From contig CM053261.1 of the NCBI GenBank assembly GCA_028583405.1, positions 9,987,459 through 10,051,458 of the forward strand: 64,000 nt of DNA, read 5' to 3'. Positions within the stretch are counted from its first letter, which is position 1; every line of letters starts with the position of its first letter. Position numbers and translations under genes: made by a program. Of this stretch, positions 50,601 through 58,900 are shown in pieces. Source of the DNA: Pogonophryne albipinna (lineage: Eukaryota; Chordata; Actinopteri; Perciformes; Artedidraconidae). The notes under the pieces are model-generated. The model saw only the letters and a program-made list of their open reading frames with translations. It had not been told where the DNA came from and ran no database searches.

Positions 50601-53320
50601 CTACATGAACAAACATTTTTACACCATGGTAAGTAACTAAGACTAACGCAGACCTACCTGTATTTGGCACTGGTATTGTTCTTGCTGAGCGAGTATTTGC
50701 TCTTGGTATTGCTTCTCAACCAGCTGAAACAGATGCAACCATCGGCCCTGTAGTAGAAAAACGAGAATGTAATGTCATGTAGAATCACTTCTCACAGCAG
50801 GACTATAACAGTTGTGACACACCCATAAAAAAATGGTTGTAATCACTGTTTAAATCAATTAAATTGTTTTACATACAGTTACCTCATCGGGATGTTTGAC
50901 CTTCACTGTGCAGAATGACGTATGAGCAGAGTTTGTTCACTGGGCTAATTTTATATATGAACTTAAGATGTGTACTAAAACGTATGGATTTTTTAAATGA
51001 CGACAAGTTTGGAGGGAGATTTTCTCCAGTATGCAACTTACAAGAATACTTAGCATTCAACCAGAAGTGAAATGCAAAGTATTGAAAACATGAATGCACA
51101 TACATTTACTGAGAATGGATTTCACAGGGAAGTATGAGACATCTTGCAGTTCAAGTTTTGATGTGAATTTGCATTTTCAAAGATTATGGATTTTCAATTA
51201 GGAAAGAAAAGCAGCAGACGCAATTTGAAGATCTTTAATGAGGTATAATAACTTCTTAAAATCTTATTTCCAAGTGTTTTCGTCTTAAAATATGTCTGGA
51301 GGGTATAATTTAACTGTTGTAATGATACAACATGTGTAGTGCGCAGAGCCACAAGAGTCTGCAGGGACCATCTGGGTGTAGTCTGTATGTGTGAACATGT
51401 TCATGTATGCAGACCTGCAATGCAGAACCATGTGCATGGCCTACTTCCTACCTAGTATATATAGAACATGGCAAATATATATTAGCTCAGCTGACAGATA
51501 CATTTATTAAAACAGCAGTAACGATGTTAGTAAATCCATGTAAACCCAATGAGCAGAGCTGATCTGCATAAAACATAAAAGATGTGATTCTGAAACTAAA
51601 CTATTCTGCATACAGCTTGCATGTACATCAAACAATAGCTCTCTAGAAATGTAGGAAAGAGCCTTTTAATTAAGAGAAAATAGTGTTTTTTTTTTACCAG
51701 GTATGTAATCTAAAAGGCTGATGAACTATGCTGTGAAATGTCTTTATGTTGTAGCGCATCACAGTTGTCTCTTCACTGCAAATCACATCCGGTGTCTGAA
51801 AAGATCAGCTGCAGTGTGGTGCTGTGTCTTTCTTACTGTCAGGTGTGATCCACACAAAAAATTAAAGTGACAGCTCAGAAATTAGGCTGCCAGCTGACAA
51901 ATGCAGAGCACAAGAACAACTGCCACAGCAGCTAACCCCATCTTCTCTTTCAACATCATGAGTGTTCATGTTCACTCTCATTTCCACATTGTGCAATAAT
52001 GATTTCCTTTCAGACTCTGTGGTATTTTCCTACCTCACAATCCTTCCAGATCTCAGGGTCGGTTTCTCCGCTGCTTTGGATCTCCTGCACCAAAGCCCTG
52101 AGGGTCTCAAGAGAGCTTGGGTTGATGAATGGGAGGCTCTTCCCCTGCTCAAATGCTTCCTCTGTGCTCAGACACAAACTCCTGCAATAGAGTTATATGA
52201 TATGAAAATCAAATACTTTAGTTAAGTACTCAATAAATGAGCAAGAAAGATCTATATTATCGCATTACTGGAAAATTGCATTTGTCCTTAGATAAATGAG
52301 AGAGTATATGTAAATTCCCTGCTGCTAAAGACATATACTGGCCACTGTTTCATATTGTATCTCTGGACAAAGACACTAGAGACTTTGTTCCATATAGAGT
52401 GGCGAAGTCCCTCCCCTTCCGGGGACCTCCATGGGACCTTATTTTGGAAAAAGTATGTATTGAAGTCAATGGAGAGAGAAAACGTATCTTTCGATCCCGT
52501 TTGAATTGTGCCACAAATTACACATATGATGTTTGTCAATCTTAAAAAATAATTTCCATGTCAAAAAAGTCACAGTTTGTCATAAAACTGTTGAAATATA
52601 AGACTATGACAAATATGCAACTAGAAAGACTACAAATCCCAGAATCCCGGTCCCGCATGCTGGCTCTGGAACCGACTAACTCCCCTTGTGTGTATGTACA
52701 GCTCTCAACATGCCCAGACTTGGAGTAATTTTCTCCTCGTTTAATACTTTTCGCCTCATTCTGAAAGAAAGAAGTGAAATGTGCCAACGTGACGGCCGTC
52801 TTGGTGTGTGGTGCGAGACTGGAGATGTAGTTCATTGAGCGGTTTCACACAAAACAATGTGTTACTTCACAGTTTTACGACACATTTTTTTTTTACTTGC
52901 AAAATTATCTTTTAAAGTGACAAACATCATATGTGTAATTTGTGGCACAATTCAAACGGGATCGAAAGATAATCTTTCTCTCTCCATTGACTTCAATACA
53001 TACTTTTTCCGAAATAAGGTCCCTTGGAGGTCCACCGGAAGGGGAGGGACTTCTGCTCTCTATACAGTAAGATGTTTACAGTTACTGCACCTGATCTTGT
53101 TGCATGCTGGTGTGATGTCCATGTTCTCCACAGTGCCTCCTGTTGTTTGGGAGGTTGTGAGTCTGTCCTCTGAGACAGCCAGCCCAGAGGCTGATGTTCC
53201 CTCAGAGGACACCAAAGAGGTCTCACTCTCCTTACCCACATCCCCATCAGCACTGGCATGGCAATGGCTCAAAGCCCCCGAGGTGGACGCATCCTCAGAG
53301 ATACTGTCATCTGTGGACAT
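34970..53320 (-). CDS. mphosph9: mphosph9, M-phase phosphoprotein 9 (complete)
   Basis: Twenty-three coding exons join without a phase conflict into 3822 bases, 1273 residues plus stop; I recall human MPHOSPH9 as about 1180. Characteristic blocks in order: LVEKQYQEQILAQQEQY (about 134-150), SWAQRQKLRPKKSK (about 332-346), LTYWRLHESELYHPLPDSFD (about 408-427), a central coiled coil (about 640-840) rich in Leu, Glu, Lys and Arg, TPMMRALIELEETRATESRA (about 967-986), and the C-terminal LSRMPGAGGRVTLQTRL and LRMTLKRFHVLRSS. The family protein sits at the distal end of the mother centriole, recruits KIF24 to the CP110-CEP97 cap and restrains cilium formation until TTBK2-directed degradation. The ATG at 53320 is chosen because upstream frames carry stops. 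The polyglycine tract in exon 19 is unusual. Start residues are the least certain part. Confidence 0.92.
35195..35360. repeat. Perciform interspersed repeat fragment
   Basis: Contains AGCCATGATAGCAATCTG, CACCACTTTGGTTAAAATAT, GAGGATGAATGCTAA and GGTGATTCCCTGACTTTTC, related to the copy at 30.95 kb. It lies in an mphosph9 intron. Confidence 0.5.
35832..35900 (-). CDS. mphosph9: mphosph9 exon 23
   Basis: Twenty-three codons, phase 0 at both ends: VEAALSRMPGAGGRVTLQTR then LDE. Acceptor GTGCAG, donor GAG/GTGAGA. Confidence 0.92.
36008..36087. repeat. (TG)n microsatellite, about 40 units
   Basis: Uninterrupted TG tract in the intron between mphosph9 exons 22 and 23. Confidence 0.95.
36932..37125 (-). 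CDS. mphosph9: mphosph9 exon 22
   Basis: Residues about 1153-1217. It ends in an acidic helical segment, FHSLTEAEKLLDELTQEKLQ, which starts the C-terminal conserved region. The frame joins exon 21 through a split Asp codon. Confidence 0.88.
37557..37648 (-). CDS. mphosph9: mphosph9 exon 21
   Basis: Residues about 1122-1153 (TDDEVDQRRDSFHNGSPRKR, then LQFSSADRED). The donor follows a single G that pairs with exon 22. Confidence 0.85.
38047..38167 (-). CDS. mphosph9: mphosph9 exon 20
   Basis: Residues about 1082-1122 (RGTLLMPRSAKSSPKRCPSE, then NYSTAFGHLMPTEAHMLK). It carries basic Ser-Pro sites of the kind phosphorylated in mitosis. Confidence 0.87.
38448..38726 (-). CDS. mphosph9: mphosph9 exon 19 with polyglycine tract
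   Basis: Begins with a split Trp codon, then VGNQRTTVGFVERRHKEVL. A GGA/AGA repeat (plus-strand 38562-38616) encodes RG6RG4RG5, followed by basic and Ser-rich sequence. The reverse strand gives a poly-Leu ORF that is an artefact. Confidence 0.88.
39484..39650 (-). CDS. mphosph9: mphosph9 exon 18
   Basis: Residues about 933-989: a Gln-rich stretch (SLQQQHRQQEQSQ), then the conserved helix MMRALIELEETRATESRAP. The final T forms a split Trp codon with exon 19. Confidence 0.9.
39677..40172. mobile_element. hAT-like MITE copy in an mphosph9 intron
   Basis: Ends are inverted repeats (CAGAGGTGGACAAAGTA at left; AATGTCCACCACTG at right). The interior has TCTTTACTTAAGTAGAAG and TTGTACTTAAGTGCAG. No coding capacity. 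A target duplication was not identified. Confidence 0.6.
40238..40462 (-). CDS. mphosph9: mphosph9 exon 17
   Basis: Residues about 858-933, low-complexity and Ser/Pro/Lys-rich (LLMSPSKGKAEPDVTRRKSP, EQPNSGRKSPF), with repeated RKSP motifs that look like proline-directed kinase sites. Confidence 0.87.
40963..41064 (-). CDS. mphosph9: mphosph9 exon 16
   Basis: Residues about 824-858 (VISKLESQVKQLEHENQARA and on), the end of the central coiled coil. Split codons match both neighbours. Confidence 0.88.
41065..43233 (-). other. mphosph9: mphosph9 intron 15, no exon recognised
   Basis: 2.2 kb. Apart from a 12-bp tandem repeat it contains two plus-strand ORFs of 116-141 codons (41657-42082, 42072-42422) without recognisable domains. 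They overlap, and the first runs straight through the tandem repeat, so I treat them as chance. Confidence 0.5.
41649..41708. repeat. 12-bp tandem repeat, five copies
   Basis: Unit GGGATATATCTT repeated five times without change, then breaking off. Recent slippage is likely. Confidence 0.95.
43234..43298 (-). CDS. mphosph9: mphosph9 exon 15
   Basis: Residues about 803-824 (NLVATENKLDDATDQISDLK), coiled coil. Confidence 0.9.
43403..43450 (-). CDS. mphosph9: mphosph9 exon 14 (48 bp)
   Basis: Sixteen codons in phase 0, LLGQYDSLVKEHEGLK, part of the coiled coil. Small but flanked by good splice sites. Confidence 0.9.
43729..43944 (-). CDS. mphosph9: mphosph9 exon 13
   Basis: Seventy-two codons in phase 0, entirely charged coiled coil (YAVAAATVKSLQQRMEESKR, then ARLKSHVRQLEEKLLKTC). 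Confidence 0.92.
44593..44680 (-). CDS. mphosph9: mphosph9 exon 12
   Basis: Residues about 685-714, CRHLEKALAEATSRVQELDA and on to LLEKKL, coiled coil. Confidence 0.92.
44943..45092 (-). CDS. mphosph9: mphosph9 exon 11
   Basis: Residues about 635-685 (LRQNLREKHSRHVADLKAYY and on), the start of the conserved central coiled coil. Confidence 0.93.
45745..46208 (-). CDS. mphosph9: mphosph9 exon 10
   Basis: Residues about 481-635. Disordered Ser/Pro/Thr-rich linker with no domain (SGFTSPSHFSSPS, TPVTPDSMV). The donor CTCT/GTGAGT leaves two bases that pair with exon 11. Confidence 0.88.
46283..46399 (-). CDS. mphosph9: mphosph9 exon 9
   Basis: Thirty-nine codons in phase 0 (TPSQEPGLSLKEIYNNKQRT and on), ending in a Ser/Pro cluster. 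Confidence 0.88.
46632..47376. mobile_element. 745-bp non-autonomous DNA transposon in an mphosph9 intron
   Basis: The outer ends are imperfect inverted repeats (CCTGGGGCCTCATTTATAAA at left; TTTATAATGAGGCCCCAGG at right), and no ORF is present. The interior is rich in GCGTACGC-like CpG words, which stand out from the flanks. Likely a MITE; the superfamily is not assigned because no clean target duplication was found. Confidence 0.65.
47398..47501 (-). CDS. mphosph9: mphosph9 exon 8
   Basis: Encodes LTYWRLHESELYHPLPDSFD then SGAYLLLQEASISL, a family-specific motif. The element at 46632-47376 ends only 20 bases beyond the donor. Confidence 0.93.
48165..48246 (-). CDS. mphosph9: mphosph9 exon 7
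   Basis: Residues about 380-407 (FQQQQSSGLSSSFFPLRRSD then SLLSEAS). Confidence 0.9.
48362..48521 (-). CDS. mphosph9: mphosph9 exon 6
   Basis: Residues about 326-379, starting TSQRLTSWAQRQKLRPKKSK, then a Gln/Glu-rich helix. Confidence 0.92.
48786..49682. mobile_element. 897-bp hAT-type non-autonomous element with 8-bp target duplication
   Basis: Inverted ends CATGGGCGT and ACGCCCATG are each flanked by the 8-mer TTTGTGTG (48778-48785 and 49683-49690). An 8-bp duplication is the hAT signature. The interior has C-run segments and no intact transposase. It lies in the intron between mphosph9 exons 5 and 6. Confidence 0.8.
50068..50576 (-). CDS. mphosph9: mphosph9 exon 5
   Basis: Residues about 157-326: LIQDEIKALVQLQNRQ continues the N-terminal coiled coil, then a long disordered Ser/Thr-rich stretch. 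A 54-base piece of this exon (50461-50514) recurs in intron 1. Confidence 0.92.
50658..50747 (-). CDS. mphosph9: mphosph9 exon 4
   Basis: Thirty codons in phase 0 (RWLHLFQLVEKQYQEQILAQ, then QEQYQCQIQ). One of the clearest family matches. Confidence 0.94.
50748..52033 (-). other. mphosph9: mphosph9 intron 3, nothing recognised
   Basis: 1.3 kb of A/T-rich intron without repeats I can name. Confidence 0.5.
52034..52181 (-). CDS. mphosph9: mphosph9 exon 3
   Basis: Residues about 77-126 (STEEAFEQGKSLPFINPSSL, then ETLRALVQEIQSSGETDPEI), ending WKDCE before GTAGGA. It matches the family region before the LVEKQ motif. Confidence 0.92.
52395..53062. mobile_element. 668-bp MITE with about 160-bp terminal inverted repeats
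   Basis: The left arm (52395 to about 52555) and the right arm (about 52900-53062) are near-perfect inverted copies. Both contain the stretch TCCATTGACTTCAATACATA and TTCGATCCCGTTTGAATTG, and the outer ends TAGAG...GAAGTCCCTCCCC are flanked by TA. No ORF belongs to it. It fills 668 of the 909 bases of mphosph9 intron 2. The superfamily is open; a TA target would fit Tc1/mariner-like elements. Confidence 0.8.
53091..53320 (-). CDS. mphosph9: mphosph9 exon 2, start of coding sequence
   Basis: ATG at 53320 begins MSTDDSISEDASTSGALSHC, a Ser/Asp-rich disordered N-terminus. The exon starts at 53356 (acceptor TTTCCAG), so 36 bases are 5' UTR. An in-frame TGA at 53347-53345 excludes an upstream start in this frame. 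The donor is AG/GTGCAG, a weak match to consensus. Confidence 0.8.
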
Positions 53321-53667
53321 GTTTATGGGCCCATGCAGAGGGGGTCAGTCTGACAGCTGGAAACCAAGAGAGGGGGAAACAAGAAGCAGTCAGACATGTG
53401 ATGTGGAAATCCACACACCTGTTTGCTTGCACTAAAATAAACACTTGTCCACATCTATGGAGAACAGATAATTATACCACTATGGGGGTAACTGTGTGTT
53501 AATGATCCATCACTTAAACTGTGTACTCTGTGCAATGATAATATTGTTGTATCTACTTGATTTTGATTGTTTGCAAAACAAAAACAAAGCAGCAATAACA
53601 CAACACAAACAAATAAGCAAGATGTGCAGGTGACATTTAAATAAAAAAACCTAGAGGTTAACAGAAG

Positions 53668-53767
53668 GCATCTAACCTAAAAATGCATTATCATCTAACC
53701 TAAAAATGCATTATCCTTTTTGTTTGGGTTAGTTTTGGTCATCGAAGTTAGAGAGAACTCTGTGTGT
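53668..53767. repeat. Tandem 23-mer plus copied exon-5 segment in mphosph9 intron 1
   Basis: Two copies of ATCTAACCTAAAAATGCATT (unit 23 bp) are directly followed by 53714-53767, which matches exon 5 positions 50461-50514 at 52 of 54 bases in the same orientation. The arrangement looks like templated filler from a repair event. Confidence 0.85.
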
Positions 53768-54521
53768 TATTATAGCATTATAAGCCAATACAAAAGTACA
53801 ATAATCAACAAAAGTAAACACACAAGCACACAGAGGATCAAAAGGAAAATATTATGTAATAATCTTATCTAATAGAACTGTAACAACAAGCAGCTGTTTA
53901 AAACCCAGCTATTATAGCTCATTATAAAAACTCTTTCCATGTCAAATGTCTAACTATACATCTGATGTCAACATTAAATAATTAAACAAAACCTTAACAA
54001 AAATACACAAGATGTGTAAATGATTTACATTAGCATCTACGATTATTCTCTGTCTAGCATGAACTGTTATTCCTGTGTGACTAGCATCTTGTCTGGACTG
54101 GCCATGTTTAATTGAATTTAGCACCATCAACACTATAAACAAGACACAGACAGACAGCTATAATTAGCCATGCAGCAGCGGTTTAAACAATTAAACAATG
54201 CCAGCTACATTAGCTTCCTTAGCTACGGTGTCAACCAGCAAGCACCGATGTTGCAGCCCGTTAAAGTTGCCTGTCAACTCTGGGGGAGGTTGGATGAGTT
54301 ATCTAGCTAACATGCTAACTACAACTACCTAACACTGACAGGCAATTGGTTAGCTAGCTAGCTAGCTAAGTTGAGCTAAGTTGGTTTATTACAGGTTTGT
54401 AAGGAGAGCGTAGGCAAGCTGGACAGCGCCAATAGCATTATAACACACACAAAACGAAATACAAACATTCTTTTATAGAAGAAATAATGGCGCAGATAGA
54501 TAAAATAATAGTTGACGTTAC

Positions 54522-54575
54522 CCGTTGACTTGTATCATCGTTTCATCCATATTTCTGTGAGTAGACCAGACAGCT
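54522..54575 (-). other. mphosph9: mphosph9 noncoding exon 1
   Basis: The donor GG/GTAACG sets the end at 54522; the 5' limit is not defined. It contains an upstream ATG (MDETMIQVNG). Spliced to exon 2, this runs 20 codons to a TAA four bases before the main ATG. Confidence 0.6.
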
Positions 54576-54644
54576 CGCTAGCTGGTTGCTGGTTGGCTAC
54601 TGCACTGCAGTGATCTGTGGCTGCTGTAACGTTCACAGCCTGCA

Positions 54645-54720
54645 ACGCCATTGGTCAATCCGTAATCAAAATTACAGAGCCGTTATTGGTCGTTCCTCTC
54701 ATTCTGTGTTTCTATTGGTT
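54645..54720 (-). promoter_or_regulatory. mphosph9: mphosph9 promoter with three CCAAT boxes
   Basis: On the minus strand CCAAT occurs at 54714-54718, 54685-54689 and 54650-54654, spaced 29 and 35 bases, just upstream of exon 1. No TATA box is seen. Regularly spaced NF-Y sites are characteristic of G2/M genes, which suits the product. Confidence 0.6.
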
Positions 54721-55565
54721 GTTAGGGGGGAAGACGGATACACATGTTGGGACAAAAGCTGACACAGAAGAAAAACTACTGTCACAGTTTCTATTGTTTT
54801 TTAAATTTATTTTTTGAGCTACTTCTACTTTAATAGTTCCATTTGATATACCACTACATTTCAGAGAAAAATATTCAACTTTTTGAACCATTATATTTAT
54901 ATTATGCGTGTAATTACCTATGGTAATTACTGGTAAACTCACAGCTTTAGATTTTTTTTATAAACTAAATTGAATATCATTATTTTATACTAACTAAAAT
55001 GAAATGATTTGATTTTGTAAGAAAACCTGTGGCCCTTCAATCCGAAACCTTGTGCACTAACGGAATATTGGGTTCCATCCGGTTCCATCACGCTAGTGTG
55101 TAATCCTGATTTCCACCACTATTATGTCCCACAGAAAGCCCTACAAAATGATATATACATATATATTGATAGTTGTTTTTTTGGACCCCAGGCCTATCTG
55201 TCAACAGTTCACTCGTTAATATTTTAACAAATGTGTCTTTTCATTGTCAGTTTAAAAAAATAATGAAATGAACTGCTTTTATGTAGCGCTTTTATCCAAG
55301 TGTCCTATTAGTCGTACATTTACACACAATAATGGCATCAAGCTACCATATAAGAAGCTGGCCTAAACATAGAGACGAATTGAGAGTCATTATCTTAATT
55401 AAGAAGCAAGTCAGATGAAGAATGTCCACAGAAAAAAGGAGAAAAATCCCTGTGGCTTCTTAGTTGTCCCCTTTCTTGACCACTATAATAAAAAGTTGGG
55501 TAGACATAAGTGATCATCAAAACTGGATGACGAGTGTCTGAAATGCACTGAATCATACAATGACA
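54721..55565. other. Intergenic gap between mphosph9 and cdk2ap1
   Basis: About 0.85 kb, A/T-rich, with a TACTTTAATAG-type MITE fragment near 54820-54900. No sign of an mtrfr-like gene on the plus strand. Confidence 0.5.
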
Positions 55566-55583
55566 ACTATATTGAAAATACAA

Positions 55584-55589
55584 TTTATT
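55584..55589 (-). terminator. cdk2ap1: Candidate polyadenylation signal of cdk2ap1
   Basis: AATAAA on the minus strand, about 540 bases past the stop codon. Another AATAAA cluster near 56060-56075 would give a much shorter UTR; the choice is open. Confidence 0.35.
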
Positions 55590-56125
55590 ACACAGAGTAA
55601 TAAATACATACAAAGATGCAAGTAACAGCATTTTCCTTTTTTATAATACCAAAACCAACCTCAACACGAATGAACCGATGCATTTGGCACATTTCTGCCC
55701 CTCACTCACATACAGTCGTGTGTGTTATAAGGGTCTGAAAAACAGACCAAAATACTATCAAAAAACAAGTCTTTCCATCTACCCCTGTACAAGCCATGCG
55801 CCGTCTACAATTAACCCCCGAGCCTGTTCACATGCACAAATCAATGTTTTAAATATGAAGTCAAAACTAAGATCCCAAAAGTGTGGCATAAAAACACATA
55901 TGAATGAATTCCATTAACCCACACATGATTTAAATGATCCTCCAGAACCCTCAGGAGTCATGAATTGTGTTATTGTATTCTTTTTTTTTCTCAAGGAGCT
56001 TGATTTTCCCATCCTTTGTTCATTTACTTCCTCTTCTCCAACGAAGTGCCATGCAAGTTTTTATTTTTTATTTCACGAGACGCACTCTGTTAGTTCTTCT
56101 TGCAGGGAGGAATGTCTGTTGGCAG

Positions 56126-56193
56126 CTAGGACCTCGCATTTCTCTCCGTCTCTGACAAACATTCACGCACCAACCCTCTGGCATGGATTATTC
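56126..56193 (-). CDS. cdk2ap1: cdk2ap1 exon 4 (stop codon 56128-56126)
   Basis: Encodes [20 protein letters not shown] then S and TAG, the end of the DOC1 helical hairpin. Acceptor TTTAAAG. Confidence 0.95.
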
Positions 56194-58740
56194 CTTTAAA
56201 GAAAGGCAAATACAATTTAAATTAACAAACTGTAATATACTGTAAGTTGTGCACTCTAATTGTTCTACATTTCAGGCAATGAAAGAAGATGAATTCAGAA
56301 CATTTATTTCAGTAAAAGTAGTGACATCACACTGTGAAAATACTCCAATGCAAGTAAAAATCCTGCACCCTTACTTAAGCAGAAGTATTGTTAGCTAAAT
56401 ATACTTGAAGAGTAGAGCAGTCATTTTGCAGTAAAATGTTCCCTTCCAGTGTTTTACAATATATAAATAAATATAATTTGTTTGGATTATTATTGCTGAA
56501 TGTGTACGTCAAATGTTACTCATGTAGATGTTTATAGTTGTGCTAATTTTGAATACTTTATAAACTGTTGAGTTGTTTAATCTTCAGCAATGCGTTATAT
56601 TGTATAAACTAGTCATGTGTGTAACGTTGGTTTCCTATCCATGTCTTTGAGATGCTAATAATGAACTGTTAACCAAAGAATTTGTACTTGAGTAAAAGTA
56701 CGTAGTTTAATTTCAAGGTTAACTGTTACCTCTTTTCAGTCTCTCCATTGCACTCTTGCTTCCGGCATATGTGGGCCTGATCTCCTTCCCAAGCTCTTCG
56801 ATGATGGCCAGCAGCTCTGCATATTTGTTCTGAGGCACTTGGCTGCCAATGGAGCCCTGAGGTTAGAGCAAACAGAAAAAGACAAGCCAGGTTCAACACA
56901 TTTCACATCGATTTTGGTATGCGGAAGGTAGCAAGATCACAAATAAGTGACGCAAAATGTAAGAACTTACAAAAAGGAGGTCTATTTTAAAGAAAGGAAT
57001 ATGTCATTACAATAATCCTTTGAAAACCATCTAAGAGCAAGACAAAAACAGGCAAGCATAGACACGTTTGTAATATCTCATTAAATTAACATTTTCCCTC
57101 CAATTATTATTGAGAAAGCAATTAAAAGTAACATCTTGAATTTCACACATCAAGATTAGTTTACTAGTCATGTGTTGTACTAGTCTACCTTGGAAACAGT
57201 TGTATGTCTTTTTTGCTTCAACTGACCATTATCTGTCTTTGCAAGTACCCTACTAATGGAAGTTTATAACATTCCTTTAAATAGGAAGTCAATGAAGTGA
57301 AATATGTGACAATCAGATCAGCAGTTTACCTGTGAGAATCCCAGAGACGGAGGTCCAAAGTCGCTCAGAAGCGGCCTGTAGGACTGCAACGTGGCCAGGT
57401 TAGCTGCTGAGGGAGACTGGAGGCTCCCAACTGTTCAAAAATCACAAAAGGGCATTAGATATACAGCATCAATTGTTGTTAAGATAAGATGGACAATAAC
57501 ATCAGAAAATAGTTAAAAACACTCTTGACATTTGACCAAAAACTGAAATCAGACCTTCAGATTCGTTTTGTCTAATTTATTAATGTATTTTGTGGGCATA
57601 AAATAACATGTTTCTGCATTGATAATAATAATATTAATCTAAAAGTTAAATATATGACAGTGTTACAAAGAGAGAAAACATGTAAGCAGTGGTGGATGAA
57701 GCTTTTCGATAGTGAGGTAAAGGTAGCTACTATACTACATATTAACCTTACGTTGTTACTAGAATAAGTCCTGCATTCAAACTCTAAAAGTTCTCATTAT
57801 GAATTTTAGAAACACATGTATTACATCGTTAGATAATAAATATTGCGCAAATAATTTGTACATTCCTCTAATTTTGAAGCTGGAAAAGGATGAGCTCATT
57901 TCAATTACTTGATGTACTGCTGGGTCTTTTTACGTACAATAACACATCATACAAAGTACAACTTAATTTATATTTGAATAAATATTCTCACGCTGTCAAT
58001 AAAATAAAAATGACTCCAAGATGCATTGAAGTCAATGATAATGAGGTGCCTACTTTCACATTACATTCATAATATTTGAGTAAGATACTGAATGCAGGAG
58101 TATTTTTTTAAACGTGATAATATTCACACTAAAGTAAAACATCGAAATCCTTAATTCCACCACAGAGTCTAGGCATGTTTTGTCCTCCGCCCTCGCCGCT
58201 CCCCTGCTGCTTTGTTCGGCTGCAATAATCATCCTCCAACGCGAGATGTCCTCGAAGAGTCATAAAACAATTCAGAGGCAGATCAATCAGCAGCTCCGAC
58301 CGAGGAGCATCATGGAGGAAACGGAACAAGGCTGGCTCAAGAAGACACAAGTGATACATTTTTGGCACCGTGAAACGGCACCCACCCGGCGGGACCAGGA
58401 CCCCGGACGACGGTTAACGGCATTTTAGGAAACGTCGCCTCGTCGGTTCTCACGTTAACCGTCTTTCTCAGCGGCTGATAGCACGGATGGCGCTCTTTTA
58501 CATTAGTAATAATGGCGGATATGAATTAGCCTAGCTCCTAGGATCTGACCCTATATATATAACTGGACAAAAACTACAGACACGGTCTTTCTCCAGGTAT
58601 TCTCCGAGACCCTGAATTTAACACTCGATTTAACGGACGGATACTTTGATTTTCCACAATTTTTTCTCCTTACCCTGGTTCCCAGAAGTTCCCGGAATGT
58701 GCTGATGGACATTGGGTTTATAAGACATTCCCAAAGACAT
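56126..58740 (-). CDS. cdk2ap1: cdk2ap1, CDK2-associated protein 1 (DOC-1), complete
   Basis: Four exons, 58740-58674, 57430-57330, 56856-56730 and 56193-56126, form 363 bases, 120 residues plus stop (human 115). The variable N-terminus MSYKPN...HIPGTSG is followed by [16 protein letters not shown], then the nearly invariant DOC1 domain ([55 protein letters not shown]). The Cys in VREC matches human Cys105, which can form an intersubunit disulphide. The family protein is a NuRD subunit and binds CDK2 and DNA polymerase alpha-primase, restraining S-phase entry. Two in-frame ATGs exist (58740, 58728); the mammalian start corresponds to the second, so four extra residues are possible. Confidence 0.95.
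56730..56856 (-). CDS. cdk2ap1: cdk2ap1 exon 3
   Basis: Encodes [20 protein letters not shown] through [12 protein letters not shown]. It ends in a single G that joins exon 4 to give Gly. Confidence 0.96.
57330..57430 (-). CDS. cdk2ap1: cdk2ap1 exon 2
   Basis: Encodes [20 protein letters not shown] then [13 protein letters not shown]; phase 0 at its end. Confidence 0.95.
57687..58168. mobile_element. hAT-like MITE copy in cdk2ap1 intron 1
   Basis: Starts GCAGTGGTGGATGAAG and ends near ATTCCACCACAG, an inverted match, with diverged interior. Same family as the copy at 39677. No coding capacity. Confidence 0.5.
58169..58673 (-). promoter_or_regulatory. cdk2ap1: GC-rich intronic block next to cdk2ap1 exon 1
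   Basis: CpG-rich sequence within intron 1, probably the downstream half of the promoter CpG island. AATAATGGCGGATA at about 58508 resembles a YY1 site. An 82-codon plus ORF here has no recognisable content. Confidence 0.4.
58674..58740 (-). CDS. cdk2ap1: cdk2ap1 exon 1 with start codon
   Basis: Encodes [20 protein letters not shown] then NQ, with one base carried to exon 2. Donor G/GTAAGG. Confidence 0.93.
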
Positions 58741-58900
58741 TGTAAATTAAAGAAATAAAAATGACCCGAAATTCAGTGAAGCGTCTGTCTCTCACTTTTT
58801 GTTTACAACAGCGGCACCGGCAAATATGGCCGTCACTTTATATTGACACCCACTATGCTTTCTTACACTGCTACTATCCATTGCGGGTTATCAAGAAAAA
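58741..58900 (-). promoter_or_regulatory. cdk2ap1: cdk2ap1 5' UTR and core promoter region
   Basis: Moderately GC-rich sequence directly upstream of the start, including the plus-strand word AAATATGGCCGTCAC. The transcription start is not defined. Confidence 0.4.

Noticed and set aside
54522..54559. MDETMIQVNG as the start of mphosph9
   Set aside because: After splicing to exon 2 this frame stops at TAA four bases before the ATG at 53320. No alternative acceptor restores the frame.
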